DNA of 49,265 nt, taken from Clostridium sp. OM02-18AC (lineage in GTDB: Bacteria; Bacillota; Clostridia; Lachnospirales; Lachnospiraceae). The notes beneath the pieces are model-generated. The model did not search any database. It worked only from the letters and a program-made list of their open reading frames with translations, and was not told the origin of the DNA. Shown here one piece after another: positions 41,360-49,265 of this stretch. A program made the translations under genes and the position numbers. How positions within the stretch are numbered: position 1 is the first letter of the stretch; each line of letters opens with the position of its first letter. The stretch lies in NCBI RefSeq assembly GCF_003481825.1, contig NZ_QULW01000025.1:393-49657 (forward strand), read 5' to 3'.

Positions 41360-42436
41360 ATGAGAGTAGGAATACTGACCAGCGGCGGCGATTGCCAGAG
41401 CTTAAACGCAACCATGCGCGGTGTGGCAAAAGCACTGTATAAGATGTTTGAAGATGTAGAGATCATTGGTTTTGAAGATGGCTATAAAGGCTTAATGTAT
41501 GCAGATTACCAGATCATGAAACCTTCGGATTTTTCCGGAATCCTGACAAAGGGCGGAACCATCCTCGGTACGTCAAGACAGCCATTTAAGCTGATGCGTG
41601 TTCCAGATGAAAATGGTCTGGACAAGGTTGAGGCCATGAAGCACACATACCGGAAATTGAAATTGGAATGTCTGGTGGTGCTGGGCGGAAACGGAAGCCA
41701 GAAAACGGCGAACCTTCTGCGGGAAGAGGGCTTAAATGTGGTATCTCTTCCGAAGACAATTGATAATGATCTTTGGGGAAGCGATGTAACCTTCGGTTTC
41801 CAGAGTGCGATCAATGTAGCAACCAACGCCATCGACTGCATTCATACAACAGCGGCATCCCATGGACGTGTTTTCATCGTGGAGGTCATGGGCCATAAGG
41901 TTGGCTGGCTGACCCTGTACGCAGGAATGGCTGGCGGTGCCGACATTATCCTGCTTCCGGAAATCCCGTACGATATTAATGTCATTGTTGCGGCATTAAA
42001 GGAGCGCAGCAAACAGGGCAAGCGTTTTTCCATCCTGGCTGTTGCGGAAGGCGCAATCTCCAAGGAAGATGCGGGCTTAAGCAAGAAGGAATTAAAAGAA
42101 AAGAAAAAGAACCAGGTGATCTATCCGTCAGTTGCTTACGAGCTTGGCGCACAGATCACGGAACGGACCGGACAGGAAGTCCGTGTGACAGTTCCGGGCC
42201 ATACCCAGAGAGGCGGCGAGCCGTGTCCGTACGACCGGGTGCTTTCTACCCGTCTTGGCGCGGCAGCGGCAAAGCTGATCCAGGAAAAGAAATATGGGTA
42301 TATGGTAGCAGTGCGGAATAACGAGATTACGGAAGTTCCGCTGGAAGAGGTTGCCGGAAAATTAAAAACGGTAGATCCGAACTGCTCCATGATCCAGGAA
42401 GCCAAGATGATCGGGATCAGCTTTGGTGATGAATAA
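41360..42436 (+). CDS. 6-phosphofructokinase (ATP or PPi donor uncertain)
   Basis: This 358-residue enzyme phosphorylates fructose 6-phosphate. TSGGDCQSLNATMRG opens the donor site, GGNGSQKT (109-116) is the P-loop-like turn, PKTIDND (131-137) carries the catalytic Asp, and GHTQRGGEP is typical. In E. coli numbering, Gly104 (ATP type) is kept, Asp103 is replaced by Asn, and position 124 is Lys, as in PPi-dependent enzymes. The mixed pattern leaves the donor open. ATG 41360 is preferred to the GTG at 41351. It sits between the SRP RNA and dnaX, an unusual place for this gene. Confidence 0.93.
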   Translation: MRVGILTSGGDCQSLNATMRGVAKALYKMFEDVEIIGFEDGYKGLMYADYQIMKPSDFSGILTKGGTILGTSRQPFKLMRVPDENGLDKVEAMKHTYRKLKLECLVVLGGNGSQKTANLLREEGLNVVSLPKTIDNDLWGSDVTFGFQSAINVATNAIDCIHTTAASHGRVFIVEVMGHKVGWLTLYAGMAGGADIILLPEIPYDINVIVAALKERSKQGKRFSILAVAEGAISKEDAGLSKKELKEKKKNQVIYPSVAYELGAQITERTGQEVRVTVPGHTQRGGEPCPYDRVLSTRLGAAAAKLIQEKKYGYMVAVRNNEITEVPLEEVAGKLKTVDPNCSMIQEAKMIGISFGDE

Positions 42437-42499
42437 AGACAGCCTGACAGGCAGATGAATTCAGTGAGTCAGACTGCCGGAAACAAGGAGTTAAAGAAT

Positions 42500-44113
42500 A
42501 TGTCATATACTGCACTATACCGGAAATGGCGCCCTGCCCAGTTTGATGATGTCAAGGGTCAGGATCATATTGTGCAGACATTAAAAAACCAGATTACTAG
42601 CGGACGGATCGGCCATGCTTATCTGTTTTGCGGAACCCGCGGAACCGGTAAAACTACCATTGCAAAGATTTTTGCAAAGGCAGTAAACTGTGAGCATCCA
42701 GTGGACGGAAGTCCGTGCAATGAATGCGCAGCCTGCAAGGCAATCGCATCCGGAAGCTCCATGAATGTAGTAGAGATCGATGCGGCATCCAACAACGGTG
42801 TGGAGAATATCCGTGAGATCCGGGAACAGGTCCAGTATCCGCCGACGGAAGGCGCGTACCGGGTCTATATCATCGACGAGGTGCATATGCTTTCTACCGG
42901 TGCATTTAATGCGCTGTTAAAAACACTGGAGGAGCCGCCTTCTTACGTGATCTTTATCCTGGCAACGACAGAGGTGCACAAGATCCCGGTCACGGTATTG
43001 TCCCGCTGCCAGCGCTATGATTTCCGGCGTATCACGATCGATACCATTGCGGCGCGTCTGCGGGAGCTGGCCGATGCGGAAAATATCCAGGTAGAGGAGA
43101 AAGCGCTGCGCTATGTAGCCAAGGCAGCGGATGGCTCCATGCGAGATGCTTTAAGCCTGTTGGACCAGTGTGTCGCGTTTCATTATGGCACGCTGCTCAC
43201 TTACGATAATGTGCTGGAAGTGCTGGGCGCAGTGGATTCTGGTGTTTTTAGTGAACTGCTGCGTGCTGTGATCGCAAAGGACACAACGGCGTGCATGAAA
43301 AAACTGGAAGAAATGGTGATCCAGGGTCGGGAACTGGGGCAGTTTGTCACAGATTTCATCTGGTACCTGAGGAATCTTCTGGTGTTAAAAACAGCCGATG
43401 ACGCAGAAAATATGCTGGATATGTCAGAAGACAACTTAAAGCTATTGCGGGAAGAGGCAGAAATGATCAGTGGGGAAACGCTCATGCGTTTTATCCGGAT
43501 CTTTTCAGAACTTTCCAATCAGATCCGCTATGCAAGCCAGAAGCGGGTGCTGATTGAACTGGCATTGATTAAGCTGACAAAGCCGCAGATGGAGCCGAAT
43601 CTGGATTCCATTTTACAGCGGTTGGAAGAACTGGAAGACCGGATGGATGAAGGAGTTCCGGTCAATTCCCAGATGATGCAGCAGATGGCGGCCCAGATGG
43701 GACAGCAGGGAGCAGGAACGCCGGTATCAGCCGACGCAGAACCGGCACAGCCACCGCAGCAGGTATCCATTCCGAAAGCTCAATTGGAAGATTTAAACCT
43801 CATCCGTCAGGACTGGGGGAAAATTATCCGGGAACTTGGCGGAGCAATCCGTCCAAGCTTCCGTGATACGGTACTGGAACCAAGTGGAGACAGTTGTCTG
43901 TGCATCGTATTTTCAAATGGGGACAACTATGCCATCGGCAGCAGGCCCACGGTCCTTGGCGCGCTGGAAAAGTATGTGGAGGAGCAGTATGGCAAGACCA
44001 TGTATTTCAAAGCGCGCATGAGAAATGCCGGTGAGCGGCTGAACACCATTTACGTCAGTGACGAAGAATTAAAAAATGCGGTTCACATGGATATTACAAT
44101 AGAAGATGAGTAA
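42500..44113 (+). CDS. dnaX: DNA polymerase III subunits gamma/tau
   Basis: This 537-residue clamp-loader ATPase has Walker A GTRGTGKT at 45-52, a zinc module with Cys64, Cys73, Cys76 and Cys79, Walker B VYIIDEVHML, and the SRC motif VLSRCQRYDF. Residues 400-440 form a Pro/Ala/Gln-rich linker and a short tau tail follows. AAGGAG lies 9 nt before ATG 42500. I found no A-rich slippery heptamer plus stem that would make a gamma product by frameshift. The gene order dnaX-ebfC-recR is the ancestral one. Confidence 0.96.
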   Translation: MSYTALYRKWRPAQFDDVKGQDHIVQTLKNQITSGRIGHAYLFCGTRGTGKTTIAKIFAKAVNCEHPVDGSPCNECAACKAIASGSSMNVVEIDAASNNGVENIREIREQVQYPPTEGAYRVYIIDEVHMLSTGAFNALLKTLEEPPSYVIFILATTEVHKIPVTVLSRCQRYDFRRITIDTIAARLRELADAENIQVEEKALRYVAKAADGSMRDALSLLDQCVAFHYGTLLTYDNVLEVLGAVDSGVFSELLRAVIAKDTTACMKKLEEMVIQGRELGQFVTDFIWYLRNLLVLKTADDAENMLDMSEDNLKLLREEAEMISGETLMRFIRIFSELSNQIRYASQKRVLIELALIKLTKPQMEPNLDSILQRLEELEDRMDEGVPVNSQMMQQMAAQMGQQGAGTPVSADAEPAQPPQQVSIPKAQLEDLNLIRQDWGKIIRELGGAIRPSFRDTVLEPSGDSCLCIVFSNGDNYAIGSRPTVLGALEKYVEEQYGKTMYFKARMRNAGERLNTIYVSDEELKNAVHMDITIEDE

Positions 44114-44165
44114 CTGAGCAGATGCAAAACAGTTACAAAGATGACAAAGATTAGGAGGAAGCATC

Positions 44166-44519
44166 ATGGCAAAACGTGGTGGATTCCCGGGCGGAATGCC
44201 GGGAAATATGAATAATTTAATGAAACAGGCGCAGAGAATGCAGCGCCAGATGGAAGAGACAACGAAAGAACTGGAAGAGAAGGAGTACAGTGCATCCGCA
44301 GGCGGCGGTGCTGTAACTGTAACCGTTTCCGGTAAAAAAGAAGTGCTTTCTGTAAAGCTTTCTGAGGAAGTAGTAGATCCAGATGACATCGAGATGCTTC
44401 AGGATCTGATCGTGGCAGCAACCAATGAGGCTCTGCGCAAGATGGAAGATGAGTCTCAGGCAGCCATGTCAAAGCTGACCGGCGGATTAGGCGGTCTGGG
44501 CGGAGGCTTCCCATTCTAA
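44166..44519 (+). CDS. YbaB/EbfC-family nucleoid-associated protein
   Basis: This 117-residue protein belongs to the small DNA-binding family that forms dimers and often acts with RecR. GGFPGGMPGNMNNLMKQAQRMQRQMEETTKELEEKEYSA and VKLSEEVVDPDDIEMLQDLIVAATNEALRKM are typical. AGGAGG lies 5 nt before ATG. It lies 52 nt after dnaX and 1 nt before recR, as in B. subtilis dnaX-yaaK-recR. Confidence 0.94.
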   Translation: MAKRGGFPGGMPGNMNNLMKQAQRMQRQMEETTKELEEKEYSASAGGGAVTVTVSGKKEVLSVKLSEEVVDPDDIEMLQDLIVAATNEALRKMEDESQAAMSKLTGGLGGLGGGFPF

Positions 44520-44520
44520 A

Positions 44521-45117
44521 ATGGATTACTACAGCAAACAGATCACAACACTGATCGAGGAATTATCAAAGCTTCCGGGTGTTGGAAGCAAATCAGCACA
44601 GAGACTGGCATTTCATATCATCAATATGCCGCAGGAGCAGGTGGCGAGTCTGGCTGGCGCGATCACGCAGGCCAAGGCGAATATCCGTTACTGCAAGGAG
44701 TGTTATACTCTGACAGATCAGGAACTCTGTCCAATCTGCAGCAGCGACAAGCGTGACCATAAAACGATCATGGTGGTTGAAAACACCAGGGATCTGGCTG
44801 CATACGAAAAGACAGGAAAGTATGAAGGTGTATACCATGTACTGCACGGAGCCATTTCTCCGATGCTGGGTATAGGACCCAATGACATCAGGCTGAAGGA
44901 GCTGATGCAGCGTCTTCAGGGGGACATAAAAGAAGTGATCATTGCCACCAATTCCAGCCTGGAAGGGGAAACTACGGCCATGTACATCAGTAAGCTGATC
45001 AAGCCTACAGGAATCCGTGTAAGCAGGATTGCAAGCGGGGTACCGGTTGGAGGAGATCTGGAGTATATTGATGAGGTAACCCTGTTAAGGGCATTAGAAG
45101 GGCGCGTGGAGTTGTAG
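44521..45117 (+). CDS. recR: recombination protein RecR
   Basis: This 198-residue protein of the RecFOR pathway loads RecA at gaps. LPGVGSKSAQRLAFHI is the helix-hairpin-helix, CKECYTLTDQELCPIC a zinc finger, and VVENTRDLAAYEKTGKYEGVYHVLHG the Toprim core. The C-terminal helices are normal. The gene starts right after the ebfC stop codon. Confidence 0.96.
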   Translation: MDYYSKQITTLIEELSKLPGVGSKSAQRLAFHIINMPQEQVASLAGAITQAKANIRYCKECYTLTDQELCPICSSDKRDHKTIMVVENTRDLAAYEKTGKYEGVYHVLHGAISPMLGIGPNDIRLKELMQRLQGDIKEVIIATNSSLEGETTAMYISKLIKPTGIRVSRIASGVPVGGDLEYIDEVTLLRALEGRVEL

Positions 45118-45246
45118 GGCAGGTCAGAGACCAGCTGCCGGTGTCTGCGGAGCAGAAAAACGGCGGCGAGAGAATGGATATTTGCCCGTTGCTGGCCATG
45201 CGTACATGAACAGCAGCGAAATGACAGTGGCAAAGGAGTGCAGAAG

Positions 45247-47238
45247 ATGGATAAATACGAGTTTAACATAAAAGTAGAACAAATCAGAAAATTAAGCAAT
45301 CAGGGCGATTTTGAGACAGCCATGAAAATTGCGGATACCATTGACTGGAAGAAGGTCCGCAATGCGAATCTGCTGTCTATGGTTGCCAACGTTTACGAAA
45401 AGAACCATGAGTATCAGGATGCAAAAGACATTCTGCTGATGGCTTTTGAGCGTGCGCCGATCGGGAAACGGCTGCTTTACAAGCTGACCGATCTTGCGTT
45501 AAAGGAAGGCAATGTAGAGGAAGCAAATGCTTACTACCGGGAGTTCTGTGACCTGGCGGGAGATGATCCGCGCCAGCATCTGCTCCGTTATATGATCTTA
45601 AAGGCGATGGATGCGCCGATTGAGCAGCAGATCCATTCTCTGGAGGGCTATACCGAAGAAGAGCTGGATGAAAAATGGCTGTACGAGCTGGCAGAGCTGT
45701 ATCACCGTGCCGGTGATGCGCAGCGCTGTGTGGCAGCCTGCGATAAGATCATGCTGATGTTTGGTCTTGGCAAATATGTAGATAAGGCCATGGAGCTGAA
45801 GGTCCAGTATGCGCCGTTAAATAAGTACCAGATGGACCTGGTAGAAAACCGGGATAAATACGAGGAAAAACTGCGCGCAGTAGAGCAGGCCTTTGAAGAG
45901 GAAGATGCGATGGATGACGAGCCGGAGACTGATGTGCAGCCGGAGGCAGAACAGTCAGGAAATGCCGCTGAAGAAACAGATGCAGAGGCAGAAGCAGAGC
46001 TGGCTTCAGAAGTGGTTTCGGAAGTGCCTGCACCGGCGGATGCTGTTCAGGCAGTCCCGGAAGAACAGAATTTGCTAAAAGAGGCTGCTGTAAAAGACGT
46101 CGATGAAGAAAACACAGAAGCACCGGAGGTAAATATTACTCCGGATCTTTCCTATGGAAAAGAAGCAATTGTGGCACAGGTACAGCAGGCAGAGACCGAG
46201 GCACAGCTTGCAAAAGAGGTATCGCGGATCGGGAAAGATGCAGTGGAAGAGGAGAGTGACCTGGGCAAGACCCGGGTACTGGATTCCATTCGCCGTATGT
46301 CGGCAGCAGATGCTGCACGGAAAGCGGAAACAGAAGCTGCGGAGCCGGAAATCGAAGAGATCGACGAATTTGACGAGGAACCAGAGCTTCCGCGCATGAC
46401 CAATCATCTGATGATTGAGGCAAGATCGCCTGAAAAAGGCATGGAGATTGCGATTCAGACCTTAAAACAGATTCAAAAAGAAACCGGAATAAAAAATCCG
46501 GTGGCAAAGATTACCGGTTCCAAGCTGAACAAGCGAGGAATCCTTGCCTGTGCAGACAAACTGAGCGGAAAAGATCTTATGATCGAGGAGGCCGGAGACT
46601 TAACGCCTCAGATGATCGGGGAACTGGAAACACTTATGACCCGCGATACCAGCGGCATGCGTATTATCCTGATCGACAACCCGAAACAGATGGAGATGCT
46701 GCATGCGCAGAATCCGTCGCTGGCAGACAAGTTTGAGTGCATTGGCTGTGATTATCCGCCGGTACAGGCAGCGGAGCCAGAGGTTGCTGCGGCAGAGCCG
46801 GAAAGCATGGCAGAACCGGAGCGAGAATCAAACTTTAAGCAGGCAGAGCGTCCGGTACGTAAGGTGGTTCCAACCAGCAATGGGGCTATGCGGGCGCCGG
46901 AACCGGAATTAGAAGCTTCAGAACAGGAAGCGGCAGAACTAGCTGAACCTGCAGAAGAAGCAGAAATGGATATCGATGAATTTGCGCAGTATTGCTGCAA
47001 ATATGCATCAGAAATTGACTGCAGCATTACCGGTAAGAGCATGCTTGCGCTTTATGAGCGGATCGAGATCATGGAAGAAGACGGAATCCCGCTGACCAGA
47101 AAGGAAGCACAGGCTTTGATCGAGGAAGCTGCGGACCGTGCGGAAAAACCATCTCTCGGCAAAGCCATTAAGGGATTGTTTTCTTCTAAGTATGACAAAG
47201 ACGGCATGCTGATTTTAAAGGAAGAGCATTTTATATAA
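45247..47238 (+). CDS. TPR protein with AAA-like domain lacking a P-loop
   Basis: This is a 663-residue cytoplasmic protein, since I see no signal or membrane helix. Residues 1-200 are TPR-like helix pairs (for example ANVYEKNHEYQDAKDILLMAFERAP). Residues 212-382 are acidic and disordered. Residues 383-502 (NHLMIEARSPEKGMEIAIQTL ... SKLNKRGILACADKLSGKDLMIEEAG ... MRIILIDNP) look like the Walker B and sensor half of an AAA+ domain, but no GxxGxGK is present. Residues 503-578 are again disordered, and 580-663 are helical, ending in KALKGLF-like sequence. It overlaps the HAD gene by 1 nt. The AAA reading is inference; the role may be scaffolding. Confidence 0.82.
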   Translation: MDKYEFNIKVEQIRKLSNQGDFETAMKIADTIDWKKVRNANLLSMVANVYEKNHEYQDAKDILLMAFERAPIGKRLLYKLTDLALKEGNVEEANAYYREFCDLAGDDPRQHLLRYMILKAMDAPIEQQIHSLEGYTEEELDEKWLYELAELYHRAGDAQRCVAACDKIMLMFGLGKYVDKAMELKVQYAPLNKYQMDLVENRDKYEEKLRAVEQAFEEEDAMDDEPETDVQPEAEQSGNAAEETDAEAEAELASEVVSEVPAPADAVQAVPEEQNLLKEAAVKDVDEENTEAPEVNITPDLSYGKEAIVAQVQQAETEAQLAKEVSRIGKDAVEEESDLGKTRVLDSIRRMSAADAARKAETEAAEPEIEEIDEFDEEPELPRMTNHLMIEARSPEKGMEIAIQTLKQIQKETGIKNPVAKITGSKLNKRGILACADKLSGKDLMIEEAGDLTPQMIGELETLMTRDTSGMRIILIDNPKQMEMLHAQNPSLADKFECIGCDYPPVQAAEPEVAAAEPESMAEPERESNFKQAERPVRKVVPTSNGAMRAPEPELEASEQEAAELAEPAEEAEMDIDEFAQYCCKYASEIDCSITGKSMLALYERIEIMEEDGIPLTRKEAQALIEEAADRAEKPSLGKAIKGLFSSKYDKDGMLILKEEHFI

Positions 47239-48062
47239 TGAGAAGAGAAATTAGATTAATTGCACTTGATTTAGACGGGACGCTTCTGGATAGCCAGAAG
47301 CGTCTCTCTGCGAGAAATGAAAAGGCACTGAAAGAATGTATTGCCCGCGGGATTTATATTGTACCCTGTACCGGCCGCATCTGGGGAGGCGTGCCGGAGT
47401 TTCTGCGTACTTTGCCAGGAATCCGTTATGCCATTACGACGAATGGTGCGATCGTGGAAGACGTGGCAGAGCATAAGATCCTGGATGAGCGGAAGCTGGG
47501 CTGCGCACAGGCAATCGATATTTTGGAAATGGCAGGAAAGTTTCATACCATGTACGATGCCTATGTGAATGGATGTGCATATGGGGAAAAGCGGTTTCTG
47601 GAACATATGGATGATTACGCGATCCCGGATACGATCCAGGCAATGGTCCGCCAGACAAGACAGGAAGTACCGGATGTCGTGGAGAAGGTCCGCGCGTTAG
47701 GGCTTACGGTGGAAAAAATCAATTATTTCTTTGGTGACCAGCAGGAGCGTGCCCGCGCAAGAAGAGCCTTGCAGGACCGCGGGGACGTAATTGTCAGTTC
47801 ATCCCTGGACAATAACCTGGAGATCAATGCGCCCGGAGCAACAAAAGGGGAAGCAATCCTTCGCCTGGCAAAGCATCTGGGCTTAAGCCGGGAACAGACC
47901 ATGGGTTTCGGCGACGGGGAAAATGATATGACTATGATCCGCATGGCCGGAATCGGTGTTGCCATGGGAAATGCTGTGGAAGCATTAAAGGCAGAGGCAG
48001 ACTATGTAACCGTGACGAATGATGAAGACGGGGTTGCGGATGCAATCGAAAAATTGTTGTGA
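47238..48062 (+). CDS. Cof-type HAD phosphatase
   Basis: This 274-residue haloacid-dehalogenase family hydrolase has motif I LDLDGTLLD (Asp11 nucleophile, Asp13), motif II TTNGA, and motif IV GFGDGENDMTMI. A type IIB cap lies between, placing it in the Cof/YidA subfamily that acts on sugar phosphates or cofactor phosphates. It shares the A of the previous stop codon (TAATG), so the two genes are translated together. Substrate not predicted. Confidence 0.93.
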   Translation: MRREIRLIALDLDGTLLDSQKRLSARNEKALKECIARGIYIVPCTGRIWGGVPEFLRTLPGIRYAITTNGAIVEDVAEHKILDERKLGCAQAIDILEMAGKFHTMYDAYVNGCAYGEKRFLEHMDDYAIPDTIQAMVRQTRQEVPDVVEKVRALGLTVEKINYFFGDQQERARARRALQDRGDVIVSSSLDNNLEINAPGATKGEAILRLAKHLGLSREQTMGFGDGENDMTMIRMAGIGVAMGNAVEALKAEADYVTVTNDEDGVADAIEKLL

Positions 48063-48123
48063 AAATTTGCATGAAAGAAATATATGTATGTGGTGGCCGG
48101 AAGCGTAGAATGGAGTATATCAT

Positions 48124-48864
48124 ATGGATTTTTTAGCAGAACACTGGCTGTCTGTCGGTGTGGGCGTATTCTGGCTGTCTATGGTGCTTTATGGACATTA
48201 TAGAGGGTTGGTGCGCATTGCAGTGACATTATTAGCGTTGATCCTGAGCCTTGTTGTGACACGTGTAGCCATGCCGTGTGTGACGGCTGCATTGAATCAT
48301 AATACTGCCATCCATCAGATGGTGGGGGAGAGTCTTTTGAAAATGGCCGGGGCAAAAGCTGGAATGGAAGAAACAGATGAGCCAGATGGAACAGAAGTAC
48401 AGCCCTCGTATCAGAGAAATATAATAGAAAATTTAAAGCTTCCGGAACAAATGAAGGAGGTACTGCTGGAAAATAACAATAGTGAGATTTACCGTATGCT
48501 GGGCGTGAACCGTTTTTTTGATTATCTCGGGTCATATCTGGCAACGATGGTAATCCGGACGTTTGGCTCCGGAATCTTATTTGCGGTAGTATTTCTCTTC
48601 TTCCGGATGGGCGCACATTGGCTGGACCAGGTAGCACGGCTTCCAATCATATCAGAATTGAACCAGCTAGCTGGTGCATTACTTGGAGGTGTTGCGGGTC
48701 TTCTGATCATATGGCTCGCCGGTCTTATTATAAAGGCCTGCTCTGGTATGGTGTGGGCGCAGCCGGTGCTTATACAGATTGAAAAAAGCTGGTGGCTGAG
48801 CTTGCTGTATCAGAATAATCTGTTTAACTGGCTGTTCTTGTGTATTTTGAAGGGCTTTTCGTGA
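48124..48864 (+). CDS. CvpA-like membrane protein
   Basis: This 246-residue protein has a first helix VGVGVFWLSMVLYGHYRGLVRIAVTLLALILSLVVT, a charged loop (about 70-125), and two later hydrophobic helices (TFGSGILFAVVFLFF, LLGGVAGLLIIWLAGLIIKAC). The order and the GLxRxxxxLxAxxLS pattern fit the CvpA (colicin V production) family. The chromosomal members are often near cell-division or repair genes. TGGAG lies 9 nt upstream. It is the last gene before the terminator and the rRNA promoters. Confidence 0.78.
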   Translation: MDFLAEHWLSVGVGVFWLSMVLYGHYRGLVRIAVTLLALILSLVVTRVAMPCVTAALNHNTAIHQMVGESLLKMAGAKAGMEETDEPDGTEVQPSYQRNIIENLKLPEQMKEVLLENNNSEIYRMLGVNRFFDYLGSYLATMVIRTFGSGILFAVVFLFFRMGAHWLDQVARLPIISELNQLAGALLGGVAGLLIIWLAGLIIKACSGMVWAQPVLIQIEKSWWLSLLYQNNLFNWLFLCILKGFS

Positions 48865-48888
48865 GGACTAGGGCAGAATGCGGTGTAT

Positions 48889-48934
48889 AATCCGGTTGCT
48901 GTTTGCGCACCGCGTAAATAGCAACCGGATTTTG
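48889..48934 (+). terminator. terminator after the CvpA-like gene
   Basis: AATCCGGTTGCT pairs with AGCAACCGGATT (19-nt loop) and a TTTT run follows. It insulates the upstream gene from the rRNA promoters. Confidence 0.85.
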
Positions 48935-48994
48935 CCTGATTTTTAAGCCTTTTTGCGTGTGGCTTTTTGTTTTTATATTTTTTGAAAAAAGTTG

Positions 48995-49023
48995 TTGACA
49001 AACCATTTCCTGGATGGTATAGT
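48995..49023 (+). promoter_or_regulatory. rRNA-type promoter P1
   Basis: TTGACA (48995-49000), 17 nt, TATAGT (49018-49023). It is preceded by an AT-rich tract that could act as an UP element. The context TTGTTGACAAA recurs in the third promoter. Confidence 0.85.
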
Positions 49024-49075
49024 ATAACTCACCCGCGAAAAACAGCGGGACAGAAAAAAGAAAATAAAAAAACTG

Positions 49076-49104
49076 TTGACAAAAGCGTAAACATCTGGTA
49101 AGAT
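49076..49104 (+). promoter_or_regulatory. rRNA-type promoter P2
   Basis: TTGACA (49076-49081), 17 nt, TAAGAT (49099-49104). The -35 is perfect and the -10 matches at four of six positions. An A-rich stretch lies directly upstream. Confidence 0.75.
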
Positions 49105-49169
49105 ACAACACGCTGCTGAAAACAGCAAAGCGAATCTGAAAAGATTCAAAAAGAAATTTAAAAAAGTTG

Positions 49170-49198
49170 TTGACAAAAGCTTGAAGCTGTGCTAAACT
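49170..49198 (+). promoter_or_regulatory. rRNA-type promoter P3
   Basis: TTGACA (49170-49175), 17 nt, TAAACT (49193-49198), preceded by AAAAAAGTTG. The following GATGAACCTTGAAAATG-type leader resembles the region before 16S rRNA genes in this group; the rRNA gene itself is outside the window. Confidence 0.75.
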
Positions 49199-49265
49199 AT
49201 CAAAGTTGCCGCTGAGAGCGAGACAACAAGATGAACCTTGAAAATGAAAGATTGAACAGTGTTTA

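Noticed and set aside
42500..44113. Programmed frameshift in dnaX to make gamma
   Set aside because: No A AAA AAG-type heptamer followed by a stem is seen before the tau tail; the frame runs through to 44113.

Overview
The window looks like chromosomal DNA of an anaerobic, spore-forming Gram-positive of class Clostridia, most likely family Lachnospiraceae. The reasons are: spmA-spmB; an enoyl reductase of the FabK type rather than FabI; a long Bacillota-type SRP RNA; sigma-A promoters and strong AGGAGG ribosome sites; gene orders shared with Bacillus subtilis and Streptococcus; and a large protein whose ends resemble a family I know only from Lachnospiraceae. All family names here come from reading motifs, not from searches.

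Layout. 1-520: five tRNA genes (Thr, Tyr, initiator Met, Phe, Lys) and a terminator. 680-2344: a membrane protein with a sigma-factor-like N-terminus. 2464-2691 (minus): a small unknown gene whose promoter overlaps that of the divergent decarboxylase. 2860-8929: a housekeeping block in the B. subtilis yaaO-tmk-holB-yaaT-yabB-rsmI order. 9118-9456: an Xre-type regulator. 9671-20285: a complete type II fatty acid synthesis operon, fabH-acpP-fabK-fabD-fabG-fabF-accB-fabZ-accC-accDA plus a second FabK-like flavoprotein. The order is the streptococcal one, with accD and accA fused. 20419-22845: spmA, spmB, a FabT-like MarR regulator and a GerM-like lipoprotein. 23276-30756: an arabinose-type sugar ABC transporter, an AraR-like regulator and L-arabinose isomerase. 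30894-32738 (minus): a lipoprotein with an HEGYPGH motif. 33012-37505: metG, a TraX-like gene, tatD and rsmA. 37506-37711: a small mobile-element-like inverted repeat, then a hairpin covering the start of the next gene. 37707-40815: a large unknown protein, tadA and a hydrolase. 40936-45117: SRP RNA, a phosphofructokinase, dnaX, ebfC and recR. 45247-48864: a TPR plus AAA-like protein, a Cof-type HAD phosphatase and a CvpA-like membrane protein. 48995-49198: three tandem promoters that probably drive an rRNA operon just outside the window.

How the genes work together. AccB, AccC and AccDA make malonyl-CoA, FabD loads it onto AcpP, FabH starts chains, and FabF, FabG, FabZ and FabK run the cycle. 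The fab promoter carries regularly spaced TTTGA/TCAAA half-sites like the streptococcal FabT box. A FabT-like protein is encoded about 12 kb downstream rather than next to fabH, so a regulatory link across the block is likely. The sugar locus pairs an importer with its regulator and the first catabolic enzyme; ribulokinase and epimerase are not in the window.

Most of the window is conserved housekeeping DNA. I see no CRISPR array, prophage, transposase or defence island. The items most worth a second look are the sigma-like membrane protein, the FabT-type operator array, the 135-bp repeat with possible target duplication, the hairpin hiding a ribosome site, and the TPR/AAA-like protein.
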